Part shown: positions 45,896-58,915 of the stretch, piece after piece
Layout: every line of letters begins with the position of its first letter
How positions within the stretch are numbered: position 1 is the first letter of the stretch
Origin: Phellopilus nigrolimitatus
Taxonomy: Eukaryota; Basidiomycota; Agaricomycetes; Hymenochaetales; Hymenochaetaceae
Reading direction: 5' to 3'
Assembly: GCA_021029095.1 (NCBI GenBank)
Contig: JAJOHG010000116.1
Span: forward strand, 22,643 to 86,642
DNA length: 64,000 nt
Program-made: the position numbers and the translations under genes
The notes under the pieces: model-generated
Database searches by the model: none
Seen by the model: only the letters and a program-made list of their open reading frames with translations
What the model was told of the DNA's origin: nothing

Positions 45896-48468
45896 ATGAC
45901 CCGCACTCGTGAGCACCGTAAAACTAACTCCAGTAAATGCTGAAAAACTGATCAAAAGACGGTCCCTTTCTTCTATGTCAAAGCGGACAAGACGCTTACG
46001 CGGCGTCAGAGTGAATCATTGCAAGTCCTCATGAAAGCACTTACAGATTTTGTCCTTGAAGGTGTGTAGGACTCACAAGATACGAAATTCATGCTATGAT
46101 TTGTGCCCAAGAAGAGCAACTAAACTTTCATCCATTTTACATAGCATGTTTCACTAACGTTGACATCCAGACAAGCACGAAGACGAGGACATCTCTGACT
46201 ACGACGATCAAGAAGTTTCACCTAGGAAAACGCCTGAACGTGGAATAGATGAAGGCATCTTACAACATCACATGAAAGCAGTAGATCCAAAGGGGTCGCG
46301 CATACAGGAAAGGCTGGTAAAGTTTGTACTTCCTCCAGTCAGCAATAAAAGGCGGGACTTATTTTTATTTGATAAAAGCCACTGCAAAACATTAATTAAC
46401 GAGGTGATTCATTTCAAAGGTCTACTTAGCTGGATGAATCTCACTCAAATATGCAGACAGTAAGGCTAGAGTATTCCCTACGCACCATAGGGTCTGGAGG
46501 ATCAGGAATGTACGGTGCTTGGAAACTCAGGCAAAGCCTACGCGGTCTATTACTTGTGCTTGAAAATGTCGATTTGGATGATTTACTTCGTACCGGTTCT
46601 TCGGATTTATCCGAGCGTCAGTTCTCCATCCTTATGAAATATAAGTTATTAATCCGTGTTGTACAGGTTATGCGCTTGGATTGTATATTGACAGGCTTCC
46701 GGCTGTCCTTCATGAGCTGTCAAGAGCTTTCTTCGAACTCGAAACCTTCTTGCTCGATTTTATATCAGAATTTCACAGCGTAAACTTAAATCATGCGCTT
46801 CGGACCCTTATGAGGATTTTATCAGTAAGGCAGGTGTATACATTAATCGAGGAATATCCTAAGCTTTCTCCCTAGAGCCAATGTCACGCTCTTCAAGCTT
46901 ATAGAAACAGTTGAGTTTTGCCTTTTCCTTCCCTTCTTTTTTACTTTCTCGTTTTTGAGACAATGACTCAAACTGATTATTTTATGCCAGAAACTTACAT
47001 TTCTCCGAAAGAAGGCCAGCATATCAGAATCGCTTTGGATCAATTCTTCGCTGGGTTAAATGAGCACTTTGAGACGTGTACATCAGAACTATCTGATTTC
47101 CGAAGAAAGGGTGCATTGAATATCGTTCTCTGTGTATTGTTAACTTACCAGGCGTTGTGCAAGGTACACCTTTGATTCGCTCTGTGCAGAAAAGTCAATC
47201 TGACAGGTATCTCTCGATGACGACAATCGCCACCTTCTTTTCCGCTGTCACATCCGCGACTCTCCAAATCTCATTCCAAGAGAGTTCTGATAATTCCGCT
47301 CTCACTATTGCAGTCAACACCTTTTTCTTTTCATCGTTAATTTTCAGCACTGCCTCTGCAGTGCAAAGCCTTCTTGCGATGGCTTGGCAGAGATCCTTCA
47401 TGTGAGTCAGGCCTTTGAGACCATCGAGTGGCAGATTTCTCACAAACTGGCTGCGAAGACGGCTGCCAGAAAACCAATGGGCGTCTTCGTGGCTCAGTAA
47501 AACTCCATTGATGTCCTTAATCGTTTCTGGAGCATTCTTTGCTATTGGTCTTTGCCTATTTGTGTTTTCTTCTCAAAAGGTATTTGTAGTCTTATGTATT
47601 GCTACTCTATAAAACGGCGACTGACCTATAATCGCGTGAAGAGTTTGGTGACATCAGTCTGCACAATCTTCTTTGCAGGGTTTCACGCTCTAGGGCTCGT
47701 CGCGATGTCTATCTACTTCATTTATGAGCAGTGGAAATTCCGACTACATGCAGGCGTCATTGGGAGGAAACTCACGCAGACTTCAGTGACGATGTCATTA
47801 CTGGTCTGGGCCCACAATTCATGGCAGCTATACATTGTGGCTCCGGTGATGCGTCTTTATCGACATCCTGGTTTACGGAGCCGTGAATATGGGACACATA
47901 AATCGGAGCGAGCCGTTGATGACCTTGAAATCAAGAATGGCAGCAGTGATCCTAAGCCTGTCTTCGAGTTAAAGTTAGACCCTCCGTCAAGGCCAAATTC
48001 GGTTATCTCAGTTTCCTCAGAAGTCGCTGACCTTGCAATGGACGATTCCTCAAATAATCGGAGTGTAGAAATTGAATCTGTGGATGACCAAGACACTTCC
48101 GAGATGGAGGACACGATACTAGACAAAGGAATTGTTGATGAACCGATGGCATTCGGTGACATCTCTTATGACGGCCGTGCGACTGAGGACCATGTCCCCC
48201 TTCCGCCCTTTGGTGCCGATAGCTTGCTTGACCGAAATGTTGCGATGCCGACTCCAGAGAGGTATTTTTTTCGTGAAATAAAGGTGTGCTGATGACTGAA
48301 TGCTCACATGGCCTTTCTTTTTGTTCATGCAGCGCCGATCATCTTACTGTCAGAAGAGCAACCTGGGAGCAAAACTTGCACCAAGACTCGATCTCATACC
48401 TGGAAATGCAGAATCACGCCAATCCTACACGGAGACGTGTTTATCCTCCTTTCGATCCACCAGCCTGA
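45896..48468 (+). CDS. Four-TM protein, tandem copy A
   Basis: Eleven exons (45896-45932, 45984-46061, 46171-46403, 46457-46616, 46667-46824, 46876-46909, 46991-47133, 47190-47401, 47459-47579, 47642-48261, 48333-48468) give 643 aa. The N-terminal half is soluble and helical (TLTRRQSESLQVLMKALTDF, GSGGSGMYGAWKLRQSLRGL). Four hydrophobic segments follow: TTIATFFSAVTSATLQISF, TIAVNTFFFSSLIFSTASAV, PLMSLIVSGAFFAIGLCLFV and TSVCTIFFAGFHALGLVAMS. A ~220-residue acidic cytoplasm-like tail ends RRRVYPPFDPPA. I do not recognise a named family; proteins of this layout are common in agaricomycetes but uncharacterised. Gene B has the same exon plan, which supports every boundary. Confidence 0.82.
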
Positions 48469-48932
48469 ACCGTATAAAACTTTTCGCTGTATATCTAACA
48501 TCCCGTGTCCTGTGTGTTAAAACTTTTAGCCCGTACATATTCCGCTATGCGCAACCAGCCGTCGTATTTACAGAACCAAGGAGCTACTGTAAGGCCGCTA
48601 GTTCTTCTGTCCAATCACGTTTATGCTATCTTGATGTATAGGTGCTGAAATGAGTGAAGAGGAAGTGGACGCTTAGGAATGAGGCAAACAGTAAGTCTGC
48701 ACGCGCTCAATTATCTGGAGACATAAATCACGTGAAACGTGACTTGACGTCTATTACACCAAAGAGGAGTGTTTAGTCTCCACTTCATGAATTATCTAGT
48801 CATCCGTATTGAATTTTCATCTTCGTGGCGCTGGCGAAGACAACGAGAAAATTTCTTCGTAGTAAACGCGCGAGCGCGCATACATGCACAATAACACTTA
48901 CGAGACCTATTCAAAGTCCGATCTTCTAAATA

Positions 48933-50332
48933 GGGGAGCTCAAAGTTAAAATTGAGATTTACAACTCTCAAGCTCCTGCCTATTACAGCGCATCTCAACA
49001 CGTCGCGGCACACCGGCATCAAAGCTCGCGTAGTTGGCATCAGTACCAGTGGCAACCGTCGGAACATTTTTTAGGTGTCCTAGGGTTACAATCCAAATTT
49101 GTTAAATGAATGTCAAATTGAAAATTTCGTCGCTATCTGTCCTTTTTTGCACAGCACTAGCCTTTCTATGGATATTTCAGGCACTTGAAGCCCAAATTAT
49201 GGTTGAAGACTGCAGAAAAGGGTTTAAACACATGTACAAACTTGTTACCCGAAGACAAAATAGGGTCATTCAAAGTTGGAACGGAACGACGTTCCACTCC
49301 TGTCGGCTGCCCAGAAAGGTAAAACTTACTTCAGCTTATATCCCTGAGTCACAGGTCGTCACGCACCTGCTTCCCGCGCTCTGGCGGCGTCGATCACGCA
49401 TATATGCTGCATATGTTCTGCTTTTCGACTCTCTTCGGCATTTATCTAAGCTCGTTATGATTCTGAAAACATTTCCAGCATCTTCACATACATCTAGGGG
49501 GCTTCTGACCTTTGAAATATATTGTCTGTCAATTTTCAAGTGACCTCCTCTTGCAGAATAGATTTTCCCTTTCCAGAGAATAATAATTTTTTCTCAAAGA
49601 TACTTATGACACCCTAAATAACCTCTCTATAAAGCTATCATTGACCTGATTCTGCCTTCATTGTGCTTACAGTAACCAGTCAAAAGATAGCCTTGAGGTT
49701 TCTTGACAAAAAGAGAAAGCCTACCAAATCTTCAGACAAAATTCTCTAGACAAGGGACTAAGCTGAAACTTGCAGATGACTACCATCCAGAATTGTCTCT
49801 GCTATGGTCAAAAAGGAACAAGGGACAAGACACCAATTTTCAAGACAAACAACCATCATATTTGGATTTGGCCTCATTGCAATGTAGCCATTTTTTAAAA
49901 ATATTTTTAGGGAGTCATTATACACATATTACATCTCAAGATTATATTAAGAACTTCTCAGAACTACAGCGAGGGATTGAGGCCGGGCTCTTGAAGAGTT
50001 TGAATTTTGCAGAGGCAGGTAAGTGATGTAACGCTGCTTGCACTGCGCTGAAGTAATCCCTTCCTTTCTGGGCAGCCGACAGGAGTGGAACGTCGTTCCG
50101 TTCCAACTTTGAATGACCCTAATCATAATATATAAATGGAGAATGGTTCAGAAGCATTATTTATAACCCTAGCCTGCCTGAAGAGATTGCCGGCGGTCGC
50201 GTTTACACGTTGTCAGGGCTGTGAATCCTGCTGATGCAATCACGGAAGCCGACATGCCGCGACTTGTTGAGATGCGCTGTAATAGGCAGGAGCTTGAGAG
50301 TTGTAAATCTCAATTTTAACTTTGAGCTCCCC
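48933..50332. mobile_element. Outer TIR element, 1400 bp, TA target site
   Basis: It begins GGGGAGCTCAAAGTTAAAAT and the right end is its inverse. The inverted arms match for ~80 bases (48933-49012 against 50253-50332) apart from one or two differences near the inner edge. TA flanks both ends (48931-48932, 50333-50334). No transposase is recognised. It contains a second TIR element (49263-50119). Confidence 0.75.
49263..50119. mobile_element. Inner nested TIR element, 857 bp
   Basis: Arms of 59 bases (49261-49319 and 50063-50121, counting the flanking TA) are perfect inverse copies, beginning TA|GGGTCATTCAAAGTTGGAAC. TA flanks both sides. The perfect arms suggest a recent insertion, younger than the outer element. 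The interior is AT rich and holds no recognisable transposase. Confidence 0.75.
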
Positions 50333-50670
50333 TAATACAACCAAACAGATATCACCACTTCGAGCTCACATAATTCGTCCGTTCGAGCTGCGAAAATGTT
50401 CTTAAGGACGCCATAAAAGTAATATCACATTCTATAAACACGGCCAACTCCCTAATCATTCAGGTAGATTTATTTTACTTATTGTGCACAAAAATCATGC
50501 ACGGCATGCATGTACGTACAAATCATTGTTTGCTAAAACGAAACCCGTGATTTTCACAGCTTTCGTCTTGATCAACAATCTATAGTTCTATCCACTCTAT
50601 TCTCTGCTTCTGACCCGGCTACAAGCAAGTGTCTGTCGAAAACTGTTTTATGAAGTCGATCACTGGCAAA

Positions 50671-53291
50671 ATGACTCGCACTCGTGAATACCTTAAAACG
50701 AACTCCGGCAAGAATCGAGAAAGCTGATTTAAGTTATTTTATTTACATAATAGCAAACAAGACGCTGACGCGGCGTCAGAACGAATCACTGCAAATCCTC
50801 ATGAAAGCACTTACAGATTTTGTCCTTGAAGGTATGTAGAAGTCACGAGATACGAATACGAATCCATCCGTCCAAGATAAAAGCAGCAAGATTTTCAGAA
50901 GCTCTGGCTTCTATCTTTTAGCTTTGGCTTCTATCTTTTAGCTTGCTCCGTTTCATCCATTTTACGTAGCATGTATCACTAACATTAACATATAGACAAG
51001 CACGAAGATGGGGACATCTCTGACCACGGCGACCAAGAGGCTTCACCCAGGAAAACGCCTGAACGTGGATTTGATGAAAGCATATTACGGCATCACCTGC
51101 GAGCAACAAATTCAAAGGAGCCGCGCCTACACGAGAGGCTAACAAAGTTTGTGCTTCCACTAATTAGCAGTAAAATTTCAGAACTTATCTCTTTTTTGAT
51201 AAAAAGCAAATGTAAAACATTGGTCGATGAGGTGATTCCTATCAAAAATCGACCTGGACCAATCTCAATCCAATGTATAGACAGAGAGGTTGGAATACTC
51301 CTTACGTACCGTCGGCTCTGGAGGATCAGGGATGTACGGTGCTTGGTTGCTCAGACGAAGTTTATACGACCTAATGTTCATACTTGAAAATGTCGATCTG
51401 AACGATCCATATCACGCTTCTGATTTTGCCGAACGTTAGTCCTCTTCGTCTGTGGCATTCATTATAAATTTTGACCTCTGTTGTGCAGGTTATGCACTTG
51501 GATGGTCCATTGACAATCTTTCGATTGTCCTTTCCGATCTGGCAAGAGCTTTTTCTGAACTCGAGACGTTCTTCAAGCTCGATTTTATGTCGGAGTTCCA
51601 CAGCGTGAATTTGTCCGATGGGCTTCAGGCGCTTATCATATTGCTCTCAGTAAGGCATGTATTTATATCAGACGAAAAACATCTTACCTTTTCTACCTAG
51701 GGGCAGTACCGAACTCTTCATACCCATCGAGACAGTGAGTTCTGCCTCTCCCCTTTACCCTATTTCCTCTTCACTAGTTTTGCGACAATCACTTGAACTG
51801 AACACTCCCTCTCAGGAATATATATCTCACCAGAAGAAGGACAGCATATCCGGATGGATTTGGATAGATTCTTCGTCAAGTTGGATACCCACCTTGAAAT
51901 ATGTACATCTGGACTATTTGACTTCCGAAGAAATGGTACGCTAGACATTGTATTCGGGGTATTGTTGATTTACCAGGCATTCGTGCAGGTACACCTTTGG
52001 TTCGGTCCTTGCAGGGAGGTCAATCTGACAGGTATCTCTCAATCACGACAATCGCTACCTTCTTCTCCGCCGTCACGTCCGCGACTCTCCAAATATCGTT
52101 TCAAGAGGGTTCTGCCAATCCCACTCTCACCATCGCCGTCAACACCTTTTTCTTCTCATCGTTGATCTTCAGTACTGCCGCTGCTGTGCATAGTCTTCTT
52201 GCGATGACCTGGCAAAGATCTTTTATGTGAGTCAGGTCTCTAAACTCGAGTGGCGGATTCCTCATTTTTGATTGTGCAGACGACTTCCAAAAAATCAATG
52301 GGCATCCTCATGGCTCAGCAAAACCCCATTGATGTCCTTGATCATCTCAGGAGCATTTTTTGCTATCGGTCTGTGTTTGTTTGTATTTTCTTCTCAACAG
52401 GTAATGCAATCCTGTGTATTATTTCTTCACAATACAGCTGATCTGTAATCGCTGTGTAAAGAGCTTGGTGGCATCAGTTTGCACAGTCACTTTCGCAGGG
52501 TTTCATGCTCTAGGGATCGTCGCCATGTCTATCTGGTTCATTTACGAGCAATGGCAGTTCCGAAGACATGCAGGCGTCATTGGGCAAAAACTCACGCAGA
52601 ATTCAGCGACGATGTCATTGCTGGTCTGGATCCACAAATTATGGCAGATATACATTGTGGCTCAGGTGATGCGCCCTCGCCGACATCCTGACTTGTGGGG
52701 CTGCAAGCATGGGGCGCCTAAATCGGAGCAAGCCATTGATGATCTTGAAGTCAAGAGCAACAGCAGTGATTCTGAACCTGACTTCAAAATAGAGATAAAA
52801 TCTCCGTCGAGTCCAGGCTCGGTTGTTCTTCCTGTTTCCTCAGACATCGCTGACCTTGCCATGGACGACTCTTCAAGCAATTGGAGCGTAAAAATAAACG
52901 AACCTGTGGATAACCGAAACACTCACGAAATAGAGGACACGATGCTGGACAAAGGAATTGTGGACGAACCGATAGCATTCGGTGACTTCTCCTATAATAG
53001 TCGTGCGACTGAGGGCCGTGTGCACCTTCTCTCTGGGACCGATGGGGTTCTTGACCGAAATGTTGCGATCCCGACTCCAGAGAGGTATTTCCTTCGTGAA
53101 ATAAAGGTGTGCTGATTACTAAATGTTCACATGACCTTTCTCTTTGTCCATGCAGCGCCGATCATCTTACTGTCAGAAGAGAAACCTGGGAGCAAAACTT
53201 GCACCAAGACTCGATTTCACACCCGGAAATGCACAATCGTGCAAATCCTACACGAAGACGCGTTTACCCTCCCTTCGATCCCCCAGCATGA
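50671..53291 (+). CDS. Four-TM protein, tandem copy B
   Basis: Eleven exons (50671-50707, 50754-50831, 50996-51231, 51281-51434, 51489-51649, 51701-51734, 51816-51958, 52015-52226, 52280-52400, 52462-53084, 53156-53291) give 644 aa. Order and phases equal gene A, and five exons have identical length. The four TM segments (ITTIATFFSAVTSATLQISF and the others), the acidic tail and the RRRVYPPFDPPA ending are conserved. Intron 1 (50708-50753) starts with GC (ggcaag) where gene A has gtaaat, so it is a GC-AG intron. The frame is fully open, so B appears functional. The function of the pair is unknown. Confidence 0.82.
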
Positions 53292-53689
53292 GCGGTGTAA
53301 AACGCTTCGCGGTATATCTAACATCCGGTGTCTGCATGTCAAGACTTGTAGCCTGTACCTATCTATTCTGCTATGTATGACCCGATATCCGAATTTACAT
53401 ATAATTCTAACCAGTACGCGAGTCATTGCGTTCCTTGACTTGTTTTTTGCGATAAACATCTAGCGAGACATCATGCATCATACACCGTCAGGAGGAAAAA
53501 ATAGGAAGAAGGATGTAAGAAATTCGATAAATAACAGGTACAAGTCGGTGATTCCTACTCATGATCAAAGTCGTTATAATCGTAACACATCTCGAGGTGC
53601 TTTCCCCCGTACAACAATGCAGTACATTATGTAATGTCTGGCAGGAGGGGCGGAACCAAGATTATCTGGCAAGCCGCCGCTGACGATAC
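53292..53689. other. Gene-free spacer
   Basis: This is the space between convergent genes (copy B on plus, calcineurin on minus). I see no further gene or repeat. Confidence 0.5.
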
Positions 53690-56600
53690 TTACACCGTCC
53701 CGTGCCGTTTTAGCGCTGGTGGACGCGCCACATGGCCGCGTGTGTGCGCGATGCGCTCGGCGAGGTCGCGCAGCTCGATTTCGTCCTCGTCCTCGCTGTC
53801 TGTCAGCGTCTTTCGGAACTTCGCTTCGATGTCACCGTCGTCCATGCTGCCCGACGGTGAGCGCGCACGCGTCGATGGCGCCTGCAGCGCGGGGAACGCG
53901 CGACTCGACTCGTCGTGGAACTGGAACTCAGGCATGCGCTCATTCGTCATATCGGAGCGTCGACTGGAGTTTTGGACAGCTTCGTTATTAGAACGCAAGT
54001 ACTGGATTGAAAGAAAACTCACGCGTCATCGAAGTTGCGAATCGCGCGTCTCATCTGGTTGCCACGCACTCCCAATTCGTCGGCATCCCTTAGAGGTCCA
54101 CGGGCTCGGATAGCAGCGAGTCCTGATGCCTCCATGGTAGCATTCAGCTCGGATGCCGTCTCTGCTTCTTCTCTGTAAATAAATATATTTACTTCGTCAA
54201 TAGCCATTGAAGTCTCGAGGATATTATTACAGACCTTAGTATCTGGAAAATCCTCCGCATCTTTCCTACCGCAAGGATCTTGTTCTTGATCGCTGCTCTA
54301 CGCTGTGCAGCGGCTAGTTCTGACTCTCCCGTCTCTGCTATCATTGCTGTAGTCCTTGTTTCATCCTCGGAAGACGACTCCTCCAGTTCCTCGGCAGTAC
54401 AACATGAAAGAATGGCAAGGAGCATCTGTACAACTAGAATTTCCCACAAAATAGGATGAAAAAAGGAAAAAAAAGGTAGAAAAGAGTCAGTTCGATTGTC
54501 TTCGGAGGGCTGTAAGTCAACTTGAAGGTTTAACGCACTCTTATCTCCGACAAACGGCAGACTCCACGTAAATGCGTCCATGAAGTTCGGCAACCAGTAG
54601 GGGTGGCCCGTCGCATTGAATTGCCGGATCGTTATGTTCTTATCCACGTACTTGAGCACCGCTCCGCGATTGTGGTAGAAATCACAGTAATTTGGTGCGG
54701 AGAAGATGGTGATCACCGACGGGAACTTCTTCGAGCGCGTCTTGCGGTACATTTGGTAGCTAAGTGGGTTCAGGATTAGAATCTCTTGGTAAGCAAGTTG
54801 AGCAGGATACCAGAAATTAGGACGTACCCTTGCTGCTGCACCTCATGCCCGCGGATAATGCCAAGCAAACTATTGCGCTCAAGAAAGTTGCATGCTGCCT
54901 CGTAGCTAATTGATATTCTATCAACAAACCATACACAGAATAAAGACCACCACCCACGTATAGAAATACGAGCATCCCCTCGCCGGGTTTGGCACGAATG
55001 ATTCGGGCACCACGCCGTTTGCCGCAGCTTCGGGCTCGCTTCCGAAATTCGGGGCGGGGTCCGCCCAAAGGAGGTCACACAGAAGGCCGTGCGACGGCGG
55101 CTCAATGAAACGGCTGACCTAAGAAGAGGCGAATGTTATTTTTACATTGTATGTGATAATTAATTCCATGTACTCACTTTATTGATATCAGCGACGGAGA
55201 TGAGCTCAGGGGAGATGCCTCCGTGCACACAGAGGAAGCGGTGGTCGAGGACGGCGGCGATAGGGAGTGCGCAAAATGACTGGACGCAAGCGTCATAGAT
55301 TCCGGTAGTATATTTTCGAGAACCTAGAAGTGTTGAAGAAAAGTGATATAAAAATTTGTAAGTTCCACAAGTCTAACAATAAAATCGCGTGCATATTCAA
55401 GAAGCGACTCAAAAGTGAGAAAATGAAAGGAAGGAAGATAGGCCATATATTAAAAATATAGAATTGGTAGACGTACATTCACGGCGAAATGTAAAATATT
55501 CCGTTAGGTGCTTGCATTCATGATTTCCGCGTATGAGGTATATTCGGTCGGGAAAGCAGATTTTTAGGCTGTAGAGGTAGAGGAGGCACTGCGAGAGATA
55601 TTAGCGAATACAGTCCCCAAGTATCACCGTCAACCAAGATTTATCCAGACCAGCTGACCATTCTCTCTAACGGAAAAAAAACTTACTTCGATTCCAAAAC
55701 ATCCGCGGTCGACATAGTCACCGAGGAACAAATAAGTGTTGTCTGCGACATCACCGCCAATCTCAAACACCTTTAAGAGATCGTACTAGAATGAAGAACG
55801 AGCTCAGTTCAATTGCAAACAGGCTCCATTATAGGAACGATCACGAGGGCACGGGGCACGCACGTACTGGCCATGGATATCACCGCATACTGTTGATGAA
55901 ATAAGTTTTGAATTTAATTAGAACTCCGAAACAAGTGAGAAATCCTTGCGTGCAGCCCCTTGCCAGAGAAACAATCCTCGCGGAAGAATAATGCAAAGAA
56001 AATGGGGACAGAAAAGGGTGATAAAGGATGAGCACGACAAGACGGTCGCCTCCTTAACAAGGATTCAAGACAGGGAAATCTCTTGAGAATCTTCTAGTGC
56101 TCTGCGGCATTCTTTCATCTCATAATCACTTTATGACGTGTCTTTATCTCATGATATGAGAGGCAGCTCGAAGCTAGTGTGCATAGACGCAGATGTGAAC
56201 GCTTTGAACGCACATGAATGAAAAGTGCGTCGAACATATGAGAGGTGCGGAAGTCTCGGTGTGTGCCCATAACAGTTCAGCACAGAATCTACTGAAAGAC
56301 GGCCTCGAGCTTGCTGAAAAGCCACGATGGCCCCAATCACGCTCTTCCGTTCCTTTCTTCTCAACACGCCCCTGCACGCCGATAATTACACGACACCGAC
56401 GTAAAGTACGCACCGGTTATAGGTCCCTGCACCTCAAGCAGATTCGGTTCGGTTGACAGGAGGTGTGTAGCTTCTTGTAGAAGATACAGAGCTTGCTCAT
56501 CTGTGAGGCGTCCCTCGCGCAGAAAATGATGCCTTAAAAACTCTGGATTGGGGTTTCTTTTTCCATAAGCACTGGTGACGAAGAACTCTTCGTCTCTGGG

Positions 56601-56817
56601 CTTGTGCCAAGCCGGCTCTGGCACCTAACAACGTGTATGTAAACATCAGGCTGACATGGCAAAAAACCAATACACGCACACTAGGTGCCTGCCTCTGTTG
56701 GCACGCGTCTCTAAACCCTGGATGCTCGATTTGTGTGAGCGTGCGCTGGAGAGCTGGCTTCTTGTCCTTTATTTGCGACAACGCGCTTCGCAGATATGCT
56801 TGTTTGTCTTCAGCCAT
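53690..56817 (-). CDS. Calcineurin A, catalytic subunit (protein phosphatase 2B)
   Basis: Twelve exons on the minus strand (56680-56817, 56414-56624, 55864-55889, 55687-55785, 55477-55588, 55178-55323, 54958-55118, 54828-54905, 54539-54759, 54235-54433, 54023-54172, 53690-53963) give 604 aa. Metallophosphatase motifs: GDIHG (119-123), GDYVDRG (147-153), GNHE (179-182), then [16 protein letters not shown] and IFSAPNYCD. The calcineurin-B-binding helix (MLLAILSCC), the calmodulin-binding region (about 440-463, [20 protein letters not shown]) and the autoinhibitory NERMP motif (about 521-525) follow. Known role: Ca2+/calmodulin-dependent dephosphorylation in stress response and morphogenesis. 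Intron 2 (55890-56413) is 524 nt, far longer than the others. The start ([13 protein letters not shown]) is the second of two nearby ATGs and fits the family. Confidence 0.93.
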
Positions 56818-58915
56818 CACAGCAACAGAGACGACGGCGATGAACAAAAGCAAGTTGCGATTGGCGCCTAATGCTGTTCGACGCGTTCTGAATCAACTGC
56901 ACGCGGTGAGCGCTCACCTGCCTTTTCGGGCCTATCGCCTTCCAGAGCGAGCTCGCCGTCTCTTCGTTGGCGAACCTAACATCACCGTTTACCAAACCAC
57001 CATCATCGAGTCTCTCTTAGAACGAATAACGATGCCGGGCAGCGTGTTCATCAATCCTGATGGAAGATCGCGAATAGTACAAGAACGATCACAGCGTGGG
57101 CAGCATCTAATTTCAATTCGCTTCTTTCCACGTTCTTCCTGACTCCGAGTCGTTAAAGGAACTACTCGTCTTGGAAGTGCAGAACGTACCCGCGAATCTT
57201 CGTGTCTCGAAGTTGCCAAGCTCGGAAGAAATCTCTAAGAGCAGTTAAATGATCTAAGGGCACCCGTCGTTGTCATTAACGGAGGAGAGATCTAAACTTG
57301 AGAGGAGACGAAGCGAACTGCTTTTTTGCTGTAAGTCCTGCACGATTTTTCACACTCTCAACTCTCAGCAGATGGTGAGTTTGGGTCTTTCACAAAGTAT
57401 AAATGCGTCTATGTCACGTTTGTAACGACTGAGTGGAAATCATAAAACGCAGGATTGACCTACGAATTATCAAATACTCGCTTGCCGAAGAATGCAATAT
57501 TCTACCTTAGTCGGGCTCCCCTGCCTTGCGTACAGATCCTCGCGCAGTCACTCAGCTCTCCAAATTTACTCCTTGGATTCCTATTCTTTCTTGCCGTTAC
57601 CACCATGCGTCATTCGGCCACCGCCACTCACCGCCTCTCGTCGGCTTCAAGGAACCATGTCTACTCGGCTCTGATCTGACAGCAACTGGTTGGCCGCTTC
57701 GATAATTTGGCTTCCATGAAAAAAAGGCGAGCAAGATCTTCAAACGAAAGACCACGATTCGAGGATGCACTATGCGTTCCGAGGCCTCGTGCATGGACGA
57801 CGTTTCTCTTCGTTGTCATGACAGGACAAGTTAATGACGGGACAAGTCAAACTGGAGTCGAGAGGGCTGAAATCTGAGACTCGAGGACCGTAAGCGAATA
57901 CGAGAAGCTGTCCCATTTGACCGGGTTTCTCTTCTCTTCTTACTTCTGCGCCTCAATGCTTCAAAGCTTAAAGTATGTATGTTTCGCGCCTTTTTCTCCG
58001 CTTGCCTCGGCCTTCCATACTGCAGCGCCTTGCAGCTCGATCTAGTAAATCTGGACTTGCAGGATTCCAAAGAGTTCACCGTACGCGTCGCACTATGCCG
58101 TTTACTGCGATTACATATGCTGACAGCATCGGCAACTCCTGTTGATCCATTGTTCGCATCCTCAGCATAAACCGTCAACGGGCTTTTACTTTCAAGAGCT
58201 CATGACAGGCAAGTGTACAACGTATACATGACATACGTCTTTATCGGAAACGAATGTCGGCCGATACTGGCGGGAAGAAGTCTTCCAAGGTATTTACCAC
58301 GCCGATCGTCGTTTGGAAGCCTATAGTGAAGTGGCCGACTTTGGTTCTCTCGGGCAGTGTACGAGAGAAGCATGCTCGCTTTCAGATGAATGATGCCATA
58401 AACCAGAGCTATATGTGGTATCTCTGAAGGGATCCACTTGTTCTCTTGGCTTTATTCCGCCTGTCACTATTTTGCAGGGATACAAGTCAAGCGACGTCAG
58501 GATGACCCGTATTACTATTAAAAGTACTTCAGCAAAAATAAATGAAGGCGCCAGAGATGCCCCGCCGTCGCTTGCTGTTTCAGCCATCTATAGTTGGTGT
58601 TTTGCTGTGTCTAGCTTGCTTGCGCGCGTCTGCGCAAGATCTTTGATTGGGTGACACGCGAAAAAATGGAAATTTCTATGCTTATTCTTGGACCTGTCTG
58701 GTGTCATGTCGAGATTTTCGTTCTCCCTCGCCCCCCAGTCGATTTCTGGGTAAACAAACAGACGACAATCATGAACACAAGGAAAGGGGTATATAAGCTC
58801 TCATGCCGCTACATGGGCTCTCATCGACTTCATCCCAGTCATCAGCTTCGCTTCCCAGTTTTCAAACGACCAGCTTCCCCTTCCCTCACATTCTTTTGAA
58901 CCAACTTCATTCACA
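56818..58915. other. Long gene-free stretch
   Basis: I see no convincing gene. Several open frames of 60-170 codons exist (for example 56633-57142 plus, 57831-58178 minus), but none has family similarity, coding texture or plausible splice partners. About 58786-58796 'gggtatataagc' is a TATA box for the gene at 58916. Confidence 0.5.
58786..58796 (+). promoter_or_regulatory. TATA box of the secreted-protein gene
   Basis: The sequence 'gtatataagc' lies ~125 bp upstream of the ATG at 58916. It is followed by a pyrimidine-rich leader (cttccccttccctc), a layout usual for strongly expressed fungal genes. Confidence 0.6.

Larger units (their letters stand above)
48469..50670. other. Spacer between tandem genes, mostly nested TIR elements
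   Basis: About 48469-48932 is the 3' flank of gene A with no gene. 48933-50332 is the outer TIR element (own entry). About 50375-50670 repeats sequence found upstream of gene A (45570-45895). Open frames at 49106-49543 and 49703-50026 lie inside the element and resemble nothing known. Confidence 0.5.

Noticed and set aside
46420..46460. Reading gene B as a pseudogene because the GT matching a presumed donor in gene A (46420) is AT in B
   Set aside because: The real donor is 16 bases earlier (gtgatt after GAG) in both genes and joins in frame with the acag acceptor region, so both genes are intact.
56633..57142. Possible 169-aa gene upstream of calcineurin
   Set aside because: It overlaps exon 1 of calcineurin on the opposite strand and has no recognisable similarity or splice support.
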